64,000 bases of DNA from Gammaproteobacteria bacterium (lineage in GTDB: Bacteria > Pseudomonadota > Gammaproteobacteria > GRL18), in contig JADGDG010000015.1 in NCBI GenBank assembly GCA_016744995.1, forward strand, positions 33,521 through 97,520, in the 5' to 3' direction. Under the pieces are notes generated by a model. That model was not told where the DNA came from, did no database searches, and saw only the letters and a list, made by a program, of their open reading frames with translations. Shown here in pieces: positions 53,183-63,781 of this stretch (the stretch's first letter is position 1; the number at the start of each line of letters is the position of its first letter). A program made the translations under genes and the position numbers.

Positions 53183-53830
53183 ATGGCTATTAAGAAAAAA
53201 GTAGTTGCTAAAAGAAAAGTAGTTACAAAAAAATCGGTTGCTAAAAAGTCGGTTGCTAAAAAAACAGTTGCTAAAAAAACAGTTGCTAAAAAACCAGCTG
53301 TTAGAAAAGCACCAGTAAAAAAGAAAAAAGCAGTTGCTAAAAAAGCAGTTGTTAAAACAGCCAGTACGGCATCTGTTGAGCTAACAAAGGAGCATAGTCG
53401 TGCCGTTACAGCAATGGAGCGTGCTGCAAATGCATTAACTAAAGCAACAACTGTCGTTAGTGCCGCTGTGGACAAAGCGAAATCTGCAGCGACTAAGGCA
53501 AAACAGACAATGCGCCCCGCACAGAAAAACGCGGCAGTGAAAGCACGAGAGCGTGTTGCCTCTTTAAAGGCAAAAGAAAAAGAAGCTATAGCAAAGCTGA
53601 AAGAATTTCAAGCTGATGTTGCCGGGCATGAAAAGCAAGCAGCTGAAATAGCAAAAATGGTTCTTTTGAAGGCACAGGCAGTTGCAAAATATGCTGGAAA
53701 ATGGGAAGCAGATTATCTTAAGAAGCTTGCTGTAAAACAAAAAGCTCAAGCTAAGAGAAAAGCGGCGGCTGCTACAGCAAGAAAAAAAGCAGCACTTGCT
53801 AAAAAGAGACTCGCTAAAGCTAAAGGTTAA
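53183..53830 (+). CDS. Histone H1-like Lys/Ala-rich protein
   Basis: The 215-residue product. The N-terminal ~60 residues are tandem VAKK/TVAKK repeats (KKSVAKKSVAKKTVAKK). The middle is helical with Ala/Lys coiled coil (AAVDKAKSAATKAKQT, ASLKAKEKEAIAKLKEF). The C-terminus is again Lys/Ala-rich. It resembles AlgP/H1-like nucleoid proteins. ATG with GAGG 10 bases ahead. It would bind DNA through charge; regulation unknown. A strong bidirectional terminator follows. Confidence 0.85.
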   Translation: MAIKKKVVAKRKVVTKKSVAKKSVAKKTVAKKTVAKKPAVRKAPVKKKKAVAKKAVVKTASTASVELTKEHSRAVTAMERAANALTKATTVVSAAVDKAKSAATKAKQTMRPAQKNAAVKARERVASLKAKEKEAIAKLKEFQADVAGHEKQAAEIAKMVLLKAQAVAKYAGKWEADYLKKLAVKQKAQAKRKAAAATARKKAALAKKRLAKAKG

Positions 53831-53849
53831 TTTTTAGTCGGGGAATACT

Positions 53850-53888
53850 TAAAAAGCACGAGAACTTTATATGTTTTCGTGCTTTTTA
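53850..53888. terminator. Bidirectional terminator between histone-like gene and ppx
   Basis: The 16-base arms (TAAAAAGCACGAGAAC and its partner at 53873-53888, one mismatch) around a 7-base loop give A and T tracts on both strands, serving both convergent genes. Confidence 0.88.
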
Positions 53889-53913
53889 TTTTTTAAGTCT
53901 GAGAACTTCAGTG

Positions 53914-55476
53914 TTAATCCAATGCTAAAGTGAAGTTAATGGTTTTGAGATGTTCAGCTTCCTGCTGAAGGTCAACCAGTGTCAATGGATGCTGTTCAAA
54001 AAAATCATCAGGGAACTGTAATTTAATTTTTTGATTTTTTGCGGTTGCTATGATTTCCGGTAAAGTATTTTCACTTCTGTCTCGATGTAAGAGAATGCTC
54101 AGGCGCAATAATATCGCCAGATAAGTGACCGACTGACGACAGTCTTTAGACAGTGTTTTAAAATCCTTCTTAGGAAATTTTCTTCTTTGTGCTCGAATGA
54201 GCAATGCCAGATGATGCTGTTCTCTTCGGGAAAAACCAGGTAAATCTGAGTTCTCAATAATATAGGCGCCATGTTTATGATATTGGTTATGAGCGATAGA
54301 TAAACCCAGTTCATGTAATGCGGCAAGCCACTCAAGTGTTTGTTCACTTGAAAACTGTTGTATTGACCACTCATCCTGAACCTGTTGATATATATTAAAT
54401 AAAGTTTTTTCAACTTCTTCTGCTTGTCGGGTATCAACATGGTACTGTTTGAGCAAATGGTTAATAGTTCTTTGTCTGACATCCTCATGGGTTAAACGCC
54501 CTTGAAGATCATAAATAACGCCTTCTCTCAAAGCACTGTCAGAGACATTCATTGAATCAATTTTAAGCACTTTAAAAGCTGCGTATAAAACAGCAACGCC
54601 ACCAGCAAAAACAGCTTGTCGTTCGATATTCAGCCCATCCAGTTCCAGCTTATTAATCATCTCCTGGCTGATCATTTCTTTAATCAACCATTTCAATCCC
54701 TTGGTTGTAATACCTGGATAGGGTTCTTTAGCCTCTTCTTTGTCATGATGAGCCCGGAGTACTTTGCCAATAGACTTAATTGAGCCGGATGCCCCGGTTG
54801 CAAATGTCCAGCCAACATTTCTATAAGTTTTTTTGATGTTTTGTAATTCAAGTCGTGCATAGAGCTCAGCAATTTTAAAGTTACTTTCACTGAGTTGACC
54901 ATCTGAAAAAGCTTTTAAGGTCATACTGACGCAGCCCATATGTAAACTTTCTGTATAACTGGGGCTAAACCCCTGGCCAATAATAAATTCGGTACTACCG
55001 CCGCCAATATCGATAACCAGACGCTTTTCAGAGTTATCTGATTGACTATGAGCCACTCCGAGATAAATAAGACGAGCTTCTTCCCGGCCTGCCACTACTT
55101 CTATCGGGTGGTCAAGAAGTATCTCAGCCTGTTCAATAAATTTGGCCCCATTTTTTGCTTTGCGCAGAGTGTTTGTGCCGACAATACGAATATTTTTATT
55201 GGGTATATTTTTAAGTCGCTGGCCAAAACGGGCAAGACAATCAAAACCTTTTTGTTGAGCTTCTTTAGAAAGTTTACCCTTATCATTTAAGCCGGATGCC
55301 AGTCGAACCATTTCTTTCATTCGATCGATAATGAGCAACTGATCATTTCTTAGTTCAGCAACAATCAGGTGAAAACTATTTGAGCCCAGATCAATTGCTG
55401 CAAATACTTTTTTTTGTGACTCCGTTGGTAAATTAGACGGTTGATTAGAGATTAATTCAGAGATGTTATTTTCCAT
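53914..55476 (-). CDS. ppx: Exopolyphosphatase, Ppx/GppA family
   Basis: The 520-residue product has the actin-like phosphate loops FAAIDLGSNSFHLIVAEL near residue 26 and VIDIGGGSTEFIIGQG near residue 160, TGASGSIKSIGKVL in the middle, and the C-terminal HD-like region (LHELGLSIAHNQYHKHGAYI). It cleaves polyphosphate or (p)ppGpp-type substrates. Ppx versus GppA is hard to separate by eye; the length (over 500) favours Ppx. Monocistronic. Confidence 0.92.
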   Translation of the reverse strand: MENNISELISNQPSNLPTESQKKVFAAIDLGSNSFHLIVAELRNDQLLIIDRMKEMVRLASGLNDKGKLSKEAQQKGFDCLARFGQRLKNIPNKNIRIVGTNTLRKAKNGAKFIEQAEILLDHPIEVVAGREEARLIYLGVAHSQSDNSEKRLVIDIGGGSTEFIIGQGFSPSYTESLHMGCVSMTLKAFSDGQLSESNFKIAELYARLELQNIKKTYRNVGWTFATGASGSIKSIGKVLRAHHDKEEAKEPYPGITTKGLKWLIKEMISQEMINKLELDGLNIERQAVFAGGVAVLYAAFKVLKIDSMNVSDSALREGVIYDLQGRLTHEDVRQRTINHLLKQYHVDTRQAEEVEKTLFNIYQQVQDEWSIQQFSSEQTLEWLAALHELGLSIAHNQYHKHGAYIIENSDLPGFSRREQHHLALLIRAQRRKFPKKDFKTLSKDCRQSVTYLAILLRLSILLHRDRSENTLPEIIATAKNQKIKLQFPDDFFEQHPLTLVDLQQEAEHLKTINFTLALD

Positions 55477-55512
55477 TAAATTTTATTGCTCAATAATGTA
55501 GTTACGTTATTT

Positions 55513-56415
55513 TTAATCAATTATATTGACTTTAATTCGATAATTCATATCAAGTTCAGAACGACGATTGCTTGAATAAAGTGTGCCCTGGCTATTCTGG
55601 TTTATCTGACTGTTTGCTCCACCAAGGTAAATCCACTCGCCCAGTCGGCCCGTGACCATGGTGTCAGCTGAACGTGTATTAATTTGACCGGAGTAACGAT
55701 CGCTCATAGAGTTATTCCTGGGGCGAACTTTTAAGGTCACTCTATCACCATTCAGTATTGGATAGACTTCAAATCCGGAGGTAACATCTATTAATTCAAC
55801 AGAATGTTGCGGAGGATAGTATTTTCCTCTTTGCATGTTTGGATAGTTCGAAGAATAATAGGGAACTTTTTGTCCTGTCTGAATAAAAGCCCAGCTGCCT
55901 TCTAGTGTTCGGACGGTATAATTATTTGGATTGTTTTGTGTACGGTTACGTCGTGTGTGTGTGGTTTTGATGACTGAACCATCTTTCCCATATCGAATGG
56001 TCACATTTGGATTGGTATTTTCAGGAGCACGACTGCTGATACTGGTATCACTGCCAGTTTTAATCCGGCCTTCAATGCTGTCTTGCTGATAATTGTCATA
56101 GCCTCCCTGAAAACTGGAGACTTCAATGAACAGATTATGCAGAGGTTGATCGAGTTTATTAAGAAGTTGTTCTATTTCATCAAGAATTGATTCAGGTGCT
56201 TTAACAATTAATAAATTGTTTCGGGTAGTAAAATGTGCCTGATCTGCATACAGAGGTGCTATGGTTGGCAACAGATTTTCTGCCGGCTGTTGAGTTTGAA
56301 ATGTCCTGACAGCATCACCTGCCAACAGACTGGATGGCAGTAAATAGCAAAAGCAAATTAACAGGAGTGGTATTGCATAGTTTTGCAAGTTAGGCTTTAA
56401 CATCTCGATACCCAT
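55513..56415 (-). CDS. Secretin-N/NolW-like exported protein
   Basis: The ~300-residue product has a signal sequence (AIPLLLICFCYLLPSSLLA). Residues ~70-110 (HFTTRNNLLIVKAPESILDE and IEQLLNKLDQPLHNLFIEVS) are the secretin N-domain (NolW-like) pattern. The rest is Asn/Ser/Tyr-rich, with beta-strand-like stretches (SWAFIQTGQKVPYYSS, GFEVYPILNGDRVTLKVRP) similar to the secretin strands before the pore, but the pore-forming C-terminus is absent. The start is uncertain between two ATGs and an upstream GTG. Possibly a periplasmic relative of type II/III/IV secretins; no partner genes are near. Confidence 0.65.
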   Translation of the reverse strand: MGIEMLKPNLQNYAIPLLLICFCYLLPSSLLAGDAVRTFQTQQPAENLLPTIAPLYADQAHFTTRNNLLIVKAPESILDEIEQLLNKLDQPLHNLFIEVSSFQGGYDNYQQDSIEGRIKTGSDTSISSRAPENTNPNVTIRYGKDGSVIKTTHTRRNRTQNNPNNYTVRTLEGSWAFIQTGQKVPYYSSNYPNMQRGKYYPPQHSVELIDVTSGFEVYPILNGDRVTLKVRPRNNSMSDRYSGQINTRSADTMVTGRLGEWIYLGGANSQINQNSQGTLYSSNRRSELDMNYRIKVNIID

Positions 56416-56584
56416 AATATTGGACTCAATCAGATAATCGGGCTGATTAATCACCGCATTTTAGCATAATTTATTGGTTCATCACATTGCTATAAACTTA
56501 TTAAATGAGTAAATTTAAATTTAATAAAGTTGAATTTTGTGCAACATCACAAGACTAAGAATATTCAACATTTAAATTACCCCT

Positions 56585-57097
56585 TTATAGGCTTAAGCGG
56601 CGTAATGAGCTATCTATAACAGCGTAATTCCATAATTCTTCAAACTGCTCGGTTAATTGTCTGGCCTTTAAGGGGGCGTAGAAATTGCCATAAGCTTCAA
56701 ACCGTTCAGGATGATTGTGTACGATATAGGCTCGATCATCAAAAATAATATAGGTCTCCAGAATATCTTTATGTTCTTTTGCCGTGACTTTAACTTGCAT
56801 ATGGCTGCTGATTCGGCGGGCTAAATTGAGCAGTTTATGGCCTTTTTGCGTCATGGGCTTTGTATCCTGAACTAAGATATGAATATGAGTTCTTTTATTT
56901 TTTATAGCCAATAATTTGATACATTCATAAAGTTCATCTGTATCAAATAGTGTGTGCTCAAGGTCATGACTGAAAATAAGAATGCGTTGTGCCGCCTGTT
57001 GACTCATTGCCAGGATTAATTGCCGGAGATCTTCTCTGCTATCAACTTCTATAAGTTCATTGGTTTCACCCAAATTATGTGAGCTCAGATCAATCAT
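56585..57097 (-). CDS. Uncharacterised cytoplasmic protein next to a GNAT enzyme
   Basis: The 170-residue product begins NLGETNELIEVDSREDLRQL, with FSHDLEHTLFDTDELYECIK, HIHILVQDTKPMTQKGHKLL, and FDDRAYIVHNHPERFEAYGN. The alternation recalls a degenerate phospholipase-D-like fold (DUF7931 type), which in some relatives is fused to a GNAT domain; here the GNAT is the separate gene just upstream. No catalytic HKD motif was seen. Function unknown. Confidence 0.7.
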   Translation of the reverse strand: MIDLSSHNLGETNELIEVDSREDLRQLILAMSQQAAQRILIFSHDLEHTLFDTDELYECIKLLAIKNKRTHIHILVQDTKPMTQKGHKLLNLARRISSHMQVKVTAKEHKDILETYIIFDDRAYIVHNHPERFEAYGNFYAPLKARQLTEQFEELWNYAVIDSSLRRLSL

Positions 57098-57126
57098 TGT
57101 TTATTCCTTGGAAATAAAGGCGATGA

Positions 57127-57576
57127 CTATAAAGTCATTGTCATTTGTTTATGCGCTATACCGGCATCAGAAAAAGTTTTGCCGGTGGTTTTAAAACCTG
57201 CTTGTTGATAGAACTTTGTGACATAGACCTGTGCATTTATAACAATTTGTTCAATATTGTTTTTTCGGCAATGATTAATACAATATTGTAGTATATTTGA
57301 ACCAATACCCTGGGCACGCCAGTCTGTTAAAACTGCCATTCGTCCAATATGTGCCTGTTTATTTTTAATAATAATTCTTGCTGTCCCAATTGCAAGTTTT
57401 TCAGTCTGGCTCTGATCTGAAAGTAATTCAGCCAGGACATGAGTTGCTTGCTCATCCAGGCCATCCCACTCTAACTCAACTGGTACCTTTTGCTCCTTAA
57501 TAAAGACATTTTCCCGAATTTGTTTTAATTGTTTATTTTTGCTTTGCCAGGAGACAATTGTTACTGAAATATTCAT
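57127..57576 (-). CDS. GNAT family N-acetyltransferase
   Basis: The 149-residue product: IRENVFIKEQKVPVELEWDG, then IGRMAVLTDWRAQGIGSNIL with the acetyl-CoA pyrophosphate loop (RAQGIGS), and NAQVYVTKFYQQAGFKTTGK. It belongs to the ElaA/YjcF-like group. It is co-oriented with the next gene after 29 bases. Substrate unknown. Confidence 0.92.
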   Translation of the reverse strand: MNISVTIVSWQSKNKQLKQIRENVFIKEQKVPVELEWDGLDEQATHVLAELLSDQSQTEKLAIGTARIIIKNKQAHIGRMAVLTDWRAQGIGSNILQYCINHCRKNNIEQIVINAQVYVTKFYQQAGFKTTGKTFSDAGIAHKQMTMTL

Positions 57577-57862
57577 GTTAAGAATTATAGCATTGTTCCT
57601 GAATTGTGCAGACTGTGTAATTGATCCTGGTTATTAATTATTGGGCAATTTGATGCACTCCGGCACAATAATGAATAACCGCTGTACTCTCACTTTAAAA
57701 GATAAAAATCTGATAATAATCTGAAATTATGATAAATTTTGTAAATTCTTGTTAAAATTCACTTTTTATCAGGTATTTTATTCAAGAATCTATAGATTTT
57801 CATAGAGAAGTCTAATAGAATACTGCGTTCAGTAATTTATACATTATCAGGAGAAAAAAACC

Positions 57863-58411
57863 ATCGCAGCCCCAAGAAGACAGTTTGATAAATCAAAATC
57901 AAATAGAACCCGTATTAATGATGACATTACAGCCAGAGAAATTCGAGTAATTGGTGCTGATGGGGAGCAGGCTGGAATTATGAGCCTGGATGAGGCCAAA
58001 CGGCTGGCGAGCGATAATGATATGGATCTTGTGGAGATTGCGCCAACGGCAAAACCTCCTGTTTGTCGTGTGATGGATCACGGCAAGTTTATTTTTGAGC
58101 AGAAGAAAAAGAAAGCTCAGGAAAAGAAAAAACAGAAACAAACTCAGGTCAAAGAAGTTAAATTCAGACCAGGGACTGAAGAGGGCGATTATCAGGTCAA
58201 ATTACGCAACCTGACTCGTTTTCTTGAAAATGGTGACAAAACTAAAGTAACAATAAGATTTCGTGGTCGTGAAATGGCTCATCGTGAGCTGGGGATGGAC
58301 GTACTGAATCGAGTTGCTGCTGATCTTGAAGAACTGGGCAACGTTGAACAACGTGCTAAACTTGAAGGTCGTCAAATGACTATGGTTATGGCGCCAAAAA
58401 GCAAAAAGTAA
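57863..58411 (+). CDS. infC: Translation initiation factor IF-3 (AUC start)
   Basis: IF-3 prevents premature subunit joining and proofs the start codon. The full N-terminal domain, [20 protein letters not shown], lies in the open frame upstream of the first ATG, so translation must begin earlier. ATC at 57863 has a perfect AGGAG 9 bases ahead and gives 182 residues, the normal length. The family is known to use AUU/AUC/AUA starts for self-repression. The C-terminal domain has [20 protein letters not shown] and [12 protein letters not shown]. First gene of infC-rpmI-rplT. Confidence 0.95.
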   Translation: MAAPRRQFDKSKSNRTRINDDITAREIRVIGADGEQAGIMSLDEAKRLASDNDMDLVEIAPTAKPPVCRVMDHGKFIFEQKKKKAQEKKKQKQTQVKEVKFRPGTEEGDYQVKLRNLTRFLENGDKTKVTIRFRGREMAHRELGMDVLNRVAADLEELGNVEQRAKLEGRQMTMVMAPKSKK

Positions 58412-58548
58412 CAACCACTCTTCAGAGGCCTTCCTCGGCCATCTTTTTGAGTCCAGTGTTGTTTTAGTAGCTTAATCTTTTAATTAAGAATTTTTAATTA
58501 AACTCTTTTATTAAAAAAATGAATGCGTAGATATTACAGAGGTGTATT

Positions 58549-58746
58549 ATGCCAAAAATGAAATCCAAACGTGGTGCTTCCAAGCGTTTTAAAGTAACTG
58601 GTTCCGGCCGTATTAAACGTGGTAATGCTAACCGCAGCCACATCCTGACTAAGATGACAACCAAGCGTAAGCGTCATTTGCGTGGTCCTGATTCGATTGA
58701 TGCATCTGATGCACCAGCAATCAAGCGCATGTTACGTTTAGTTTAA
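58549..58746 (+). CDS. rpmI: 50S ribosomal protein L35
   Basis: The 65-residue basic protein: [40 protein letters not shown]. Length and sequence are typical. It follows infC by 137 bases; a short GAGGCC/GGCC hairpin lies in that gap, where L20/L35 translational control operates in other bacteria. Confidence 0.98.
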   Translation: MPKMKSKRGASKRFKVTGSGRIKRGNANRSHILTKMTTKRKRHLRGPDSIDASDAPAIKRMLRLV

Positions 58747-58766
58747 TCTGATAAGGAGCACATAAA

Positions 58767-59126
58767 ATGGCAAGAGTAAAACGTGGTGTTCAGGCACACG
58801 CCAGACACAAAAAAGTTATTAAGCAGGCGAAAGGTTATTCCGGTCGTCGTAAAAATGTATTCCGTGTTGCAGTTCAGGCTGTTACTAAAGCGGGTCAATA
58901 CCAGTATCGTGACCGTCGTCAACGCAAGCGTCAATTCCGTCAATTATGGATTGCACGTATCAATGCCGGCGCGCGTGAGAATGGTTTGAGCTATAGCCGT
59001 ATGATCAATGGTTTGAAAAAAGCGAATATCGAAATTGACCGTAAAGTCCTTTCTGATATGGCTATTGCTGATAAAGCTGCATTTAGCGTGATTGCTGAAC
59101 AGGCAAAAGCGGCACTTTCTGCATAA
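58767..59126 (+). CDS. rplT: 50S ribosomal protein L20
   Basis: The 119-residue product: [59 protein letters not shown]. It binds 23S rRNA domain II and, in E. coli, represses its own mRNA. 20 bases behind rpmI. Confidence 0.98.
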   Translation: MARVKRGVQAHARHKKVIKQAKGYSGRRKNVFRVAVQAVTKAGQYQYRDRRQRKRQFRQLWIARINAGARENGLSYSRMINGLKKANIEIDRKVLSDMAIADKAAFSVIAEQAKAALSA

Positions 59127-59187
59127 CCTGCTTTAGGAGCCTGTTAGCGAACAGGTTCTATGAGTTATCAAGCTCTTGATGTATAAA

Positions 59188-59227
59188 GAAAAGGGGGGAA
59201 GGCGAAAGTCTTTCCCCTTTTTTGTTT
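59188..59227 (+). terminator. Terminator after rplT
   Basis: AAAAGGGG pairs with CCCCTTTT, with AAG/CTT inside, followed by a T tract (TTTTTTGTTTTG). A shorter CCTGTT/AACAGG hairpin stands between it and rplT. Confidence 0.75.
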
Positions 59228-59244
59228 TGTTTAAAGATGTTGGT

Positions 59245-60443
<1,199 letters not shown>

Positions 60444-60490
60444 ACCTCTCCCAAAAAGTTATACAGAATAAGAAGTCCAGGAAATAAGAT

Positions 60491-62974
60491 ATGAAATTTA
60501 GTGAACAATGGTTAAGAGAATGGGTTAACCCGGATTTAAGCACCAGCGTATTAGGACATCAGCTCACTATGGCTGGTCTGGAAGTTGATGCGATTGAACC
60601 TGTTGCTCCTGCCCATAGTGGTGTTGTGGTGGGTAAGATATTAAGTGCTGAAAAACACCCTGATGCTGATAAACTACAGGTTTGTCAGGTAGATGTTGGA
60701 GAACTTTCAGAACAACCTCTGCAGATTGTTTGTGGTGCCAAAAATGCACGTAAAGATTTGCTTGTTGCCTGCGCAATGGTTAAAGCCGTATTACCGGGAA
60801 ATTTTAAAATAAAGAAATCCAAACTGCGCGGAGTGGTTTCTATGGGCATGCTTTGCTCAGAAAATGAGATTGGTCTGGCTGATAGTGCTGAAGGTATTAT
60901 GGAACTGCCGACTGATGCACCCGTAGGTACGACACTTAATGATTACCTGAAACTAGATGATGTCAGCATAGAGCTGGGAGTGACGCCCAACCGTGGAGAC
61001 TGCTTTTCAATTGCCGGTGTGGCACGTGAAACGGGAGTCATGACTCGCAGTACAGTGACTCCGATAGTAATTAAAGAACAATCAGTCACTATTGATGACC
61101 ACTTAAATATTAATATTGAAGCACAGGAAGCCTGTCCTCGATACGTGGGCCGTGTTATAAAAAATGTCAATGTTAATGCTGTTACACCTATGTGGATGCA
61201 GGAAAAACTGCGCCGCTGCGGCAGTCGTTCTATCAGCCCCCTGGTTGATATTACCAATTTTGTGATGATTGAGCTGGGGCAACCCATGCATGCATTTGAT
61301 CTGGATAAGATTCAGGGGCAAATAAATGTGCGTATGGCATCACAGGGTGAAAAATTAACTTTGCTGGATGGCCAGGAAATTACCTTAAATAGCGATAATC
61401 TGGTGATTGCCGATAATAATCAGGCTCTGGCTCTGGCAGGTATTATGGGTGGTAAAAGTTCTGCAGTGAGTGATGACACACATAATATATTGCTTGAAAG
61501 TGCTTTTTTTCATCCAGAAAAAATTATAGGCAAGGCCAGAGCTCATGGTCTGCATACTGATTCATCCCACCGTTTTGAGCGTGGTGTTTCTCCTGAGTTG
61601 CAAGTAAAGGCAATTGAACGGGCAACAGAACTTATTCTTGAAATTGCCGGCGGTGAAGTAGGGCCTGTTATTGAGCAACGTCATGATAACTATATTCCCA
61701 AAGCAAAGCCTGTTTTTCTAAGAAAAAATAAAATTACTAAAGTTCTGGGTGTTGAGATAGATGACGAAACTGTGAAGGACGTCCTGAACCGTTTAGAAAT
61801 GAATGTGGTAGACTGTGAAGATGGATGGCAGGTAACGGCACCTGCATTTCGTTTTGATATTGAATATGATGTTGATTTAGTTGAGGAAATAGGGCGAATT
61901 TATGGCTATGATAAGCTGCCGTTTACCTTGCCTCATGGCGCCATTGAAATGTCAGCTTGTCCTGAAGATACAATTAATGAGTTAAAAGTAAAAGAGCTCA
62001 TGGTGAGCCTGGGGTATCAGGAAGCAATCTGTTATAGTTTTGTTGAGCCAAAAGCACAAAATTTAATTACTCCGGATAACCCCGGTATAAAACTAACTAA
62101 TCCGATATCTGAAGACTTATCCGTTATGCGGACCAGTTTGTGGACTGGTTTGATTGGTGCACTGGTTTATAACCAAAACCGTCAGCAAAATCGTATTCGA
62201 TTGTTTGAAGTGGGCTCGCGGTTTGTACCGGGTGCCTTTGAAACGGATGGCTCTAAAACTGAAAATAAGAGCCGGGATAAGGTTCAGGGCAAGAGTGATT
62301 TATTACAGGAAGTGATGATTGCCGGCATTATAAATGGCAGTGCTTTCCCAGAACAATGGGGTGAGAAAACTCAGGCTGTTGACTTTTATGATTTAAAAGC
62401 TGACGTTGAAGCACTTTTGAGTCTAGGTGGTAATTTATCGAGTTACCATTTTTCTGCAGAGCAAAATCCTGCACTGCATCCTGGACAATCAGCCAGAATT
62501 TATAAAGATAATCATCCGGTTGGCTGGATGGGGACTTTACATCCCAGAGTGGCAAAAGCACTGGATGTAAAAAGTACAAGCATACTTTTTGAGCTGGAAT
62601 TTGATGCAATTTCATCTGCAAAAGTACCAAATTTTAAAATATTATCGAAATTTCCTGCAATTCGTCGAGATATTGCTATTATTGTTGATGACGAAATAGA
62701 ATCATCTGCTATAATTAACAGTATTCGTCGGACAGCCGGGGAGACTCTTAGTCAAAAAGACAAAGAGAACACTGATAATGCTGGTACCAATATTAGTGTG
62801 GAACTATTTGATGTGTACATTGGCGAGGGTGTTGATGCAGGCAAAAAGAGCCTGGCAGTCAGCCTGAGTGTGCAGGAGCAATCCAGGACATTAAAAGATG
62901 ATGAAATTGATGCCTTGATCGAGGTAGTGTTGAACAACCTGGATCAGCAGCATGGAGCTAGACTTAGAGACTAA
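60491..62974 (+). CDS. pheT: Phenylalanyl-tRNA synthetase beta subunit
   Basis: The 827-residue product: tRNA-binding domain (VVVGKILSAEKHPDADKLQV), B3/B4 editing domain (LGVTPNRGDCFSIAGVARE, SPLVDITNFVMIELGQPMHA), B5 domain, catalytic-like core (YNQNRQQNRIRLFEVGSRFV), and ferredoxin-like anticodon-binding domain at the end. Slightly longer than the usual ~795 residues, owing to charged insertions near residues 585-605 and 755-775. Confidence 0.97.
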   Translation: MKFSEQWLREWVNPDLSTSVLGHQLTMAGLEVDAIEPVAPAHSGVVVGKILSAEKHPDADKLQVCQVDVGELSEQPLQIVCGAKNARKDLLVACAMVKAVLPGNFKIKKSKLRGVVSMGMLCSENEIGLADSAEGIMELPTDAPVGTTLNDYLKLDDVSIELGVTPNRGDCFSIAGVARETGVMTRSTVTPIVIKEQSVTIDDHLNINIEAQEACPRYVGRVIKNVNVNAVTPMWMQEKLRRCGSRSISPLVDITNFVMIELGQPMHAFDLDKIQGQINVRMASQGEKLTLLDGQEITLNSDNLVIADNNQALALAGIMGGKSSAVSDDTHNILLESAFFHPEKIIGKARAHGLHTDSSHRFERGVSPELQVKAIERATELILEIAGGEVGPVIEQRHDNYIPKAKPVFLRKNKITKVLGVEIDDETVKDVLNRLEMNVVDCEDGWQVTAPAFRFDIEYDVDLVEEIGRIYGYDKLPFTLPHGAIEMSACPEDTINELKVKELMVSLGYQEAICYSFVEPKAQNLITPDNPGIKLTNPISEDLSVMRTSLWTGLIGALVYNQNRQQNRIRLFEVGSRFVPGAFETDGSKTENKSRDKVQGKSDLLQEVMIAGIINGSAFPEQWGEKTQAVDFYDLKADVEALLSLGGNLSSYHFSAEQNPALHPGQSARIYKDNHPVGWMGTLHPRVAKALDVKSTSILFELEFDAISSAKVPNFKILSKFPAIRRDIAIIVDDEIESSAIINSIRRTAGETLSQKDKENTDNAGTNISVELFDVYIGEGVDAGKKSLAVSLSVQEQSRTLKDDEIDALIEVVLNNLDQQHGARLRD

Positions 62975-63048
62975 CTTTTGTCAACTAATGTTGAATAAAA
63001 TGTTGAATAAAAAAGTGTATAAAAAAGATACAAAATAAGAGATAAAAG

Positions 63049-63348
63049 ATGGCGCTGACAAAAGCCGATATGGCAGAAAGATTATTTGATGAATTAGGGC
63101 TTAACAAACGCGAAGCAAAAGAGTTTGTTGAAGCTTTTTATGAAGAGCTGAGAATTGCTCTTGAAACAGGTGGACAGATAAAGTTATCTGGATTTGGTAA
63201 TTTTGATATCAGGGATAAAAGCGAGCGCCCTGGTCGTAATCCAAAAACCGGGGAAGAGATCCCAATCTCTGCCCGCAGAGTAGTTACTTTTAAACCTGGA
63301 CAAAAACTAAAGGCTCGGGTAGAAGCATATGCTGGAAGCGTCGAATAA
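63049..63348 (+). CDS. ihfA: Integration host factor subunit alpha
   Basis: The 99-residue product: [60 protein letters not shown]. The intercalating Pro ([10 protein letters not shown]) is present. It bends DNA as a heterodimer with IhfB. Sigma54 promoters, such as the two seen in this window, often need it. It overlaps the next gene by 20 bases. Confidence 0.97.
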   Translation: MALTKADMAERLFDELGLNKREAKEFVEAFYEELRIALETGGQIKLSGFGNFDIRDKSERPGRNPKTGEEIPISARRVVTFKPGQKLKARVEAYAGSVE

Positions 63349-63685
63349 TAATGAACTTCCCGTTATTCCGGGAAAACGCTATTTTACAATTGGAGAGGTC
63401 AGTGAGCTATGCGATGTTAAACCTCACGTACTTCGCTATTGGGAACAAGAATTTCCCAAGTTAAAACCTGTCAAACGCCGTGGTAATAGACGATATTACC
63501 AGCGTCAGGATGTGATTATGATCCGCCAGATCCGCAGCCTGCTCTATGAGCACGGTTATACGATTGGTGGTGCTCGCCAGAAACTTGAAGGTGAGGAATC
63601 CAAAGAGGATGTGACCCGCAGTCACCAGATCATTGCTCAACTCAGAACTGAATTAGAAGAAGTTCTGGATATCCTGAAAATGTAA
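63329..63685 (+). CDS. MerR-family transcriptional regulator
   Basis: The 118-residue product: [20 protein letters not shown], then [20 protein letters not shown], a complete winged helix, followed by a short coiled coil ([17 protein letters not shown]). Conserved partner of ihfA in gammaproteobacteria. It has no metal or ligand domain. Its ATG lies inside ihfA. Confidence 0.94.
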   Translation: MLEASNNNELPVIPGKRYFTIGEVSELCDVKPHVLRYWEQEFPKLKPVKRRGNRRYYQRQDVIMIRQIRSLLYEHGYTIGGARQKLEGEESKEDVTRSHQIIAQLRTELEEVLDILKM

Positions 63686-63736
63686 CCTCGTTGTTTTTAT
63701 ATATAGTTAGAATATAACCAGAAATACTAATAGCTC

Positions 63737-63759
63737 ATCAGGCAACGGAAGCGCCTGAT
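63737..63759. other. Hairpin before vgrG
   Basis: ATCAGGC and GCCTGAT are perfect 7-base arms around a 9-base loop. No T tract follows. It may mark the end of the ihfA operon. Confidence 0.4.
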
Positions 63760-63781
63760 TTAGATTTCGACAGGGAACGTT

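Noticed and set aside
53128..53475. 115-codon minus-strand ORF rich in Phe, Leu, Ala and Thr opposite the histone-like gene
   Set aside because: It is the mirror of the Lys/Ala repeat array; apparent hydrophobic repeats are a by-product of the complementary codons.
58421..58451. GAGGCC/GGCC hairpin plus T run after infC as a terminator
   Set aside because: The stem is only about 4-6 pairs; infC-rpmI-rplT are normally co-transcribed, so I mention it only as a possible leader element.
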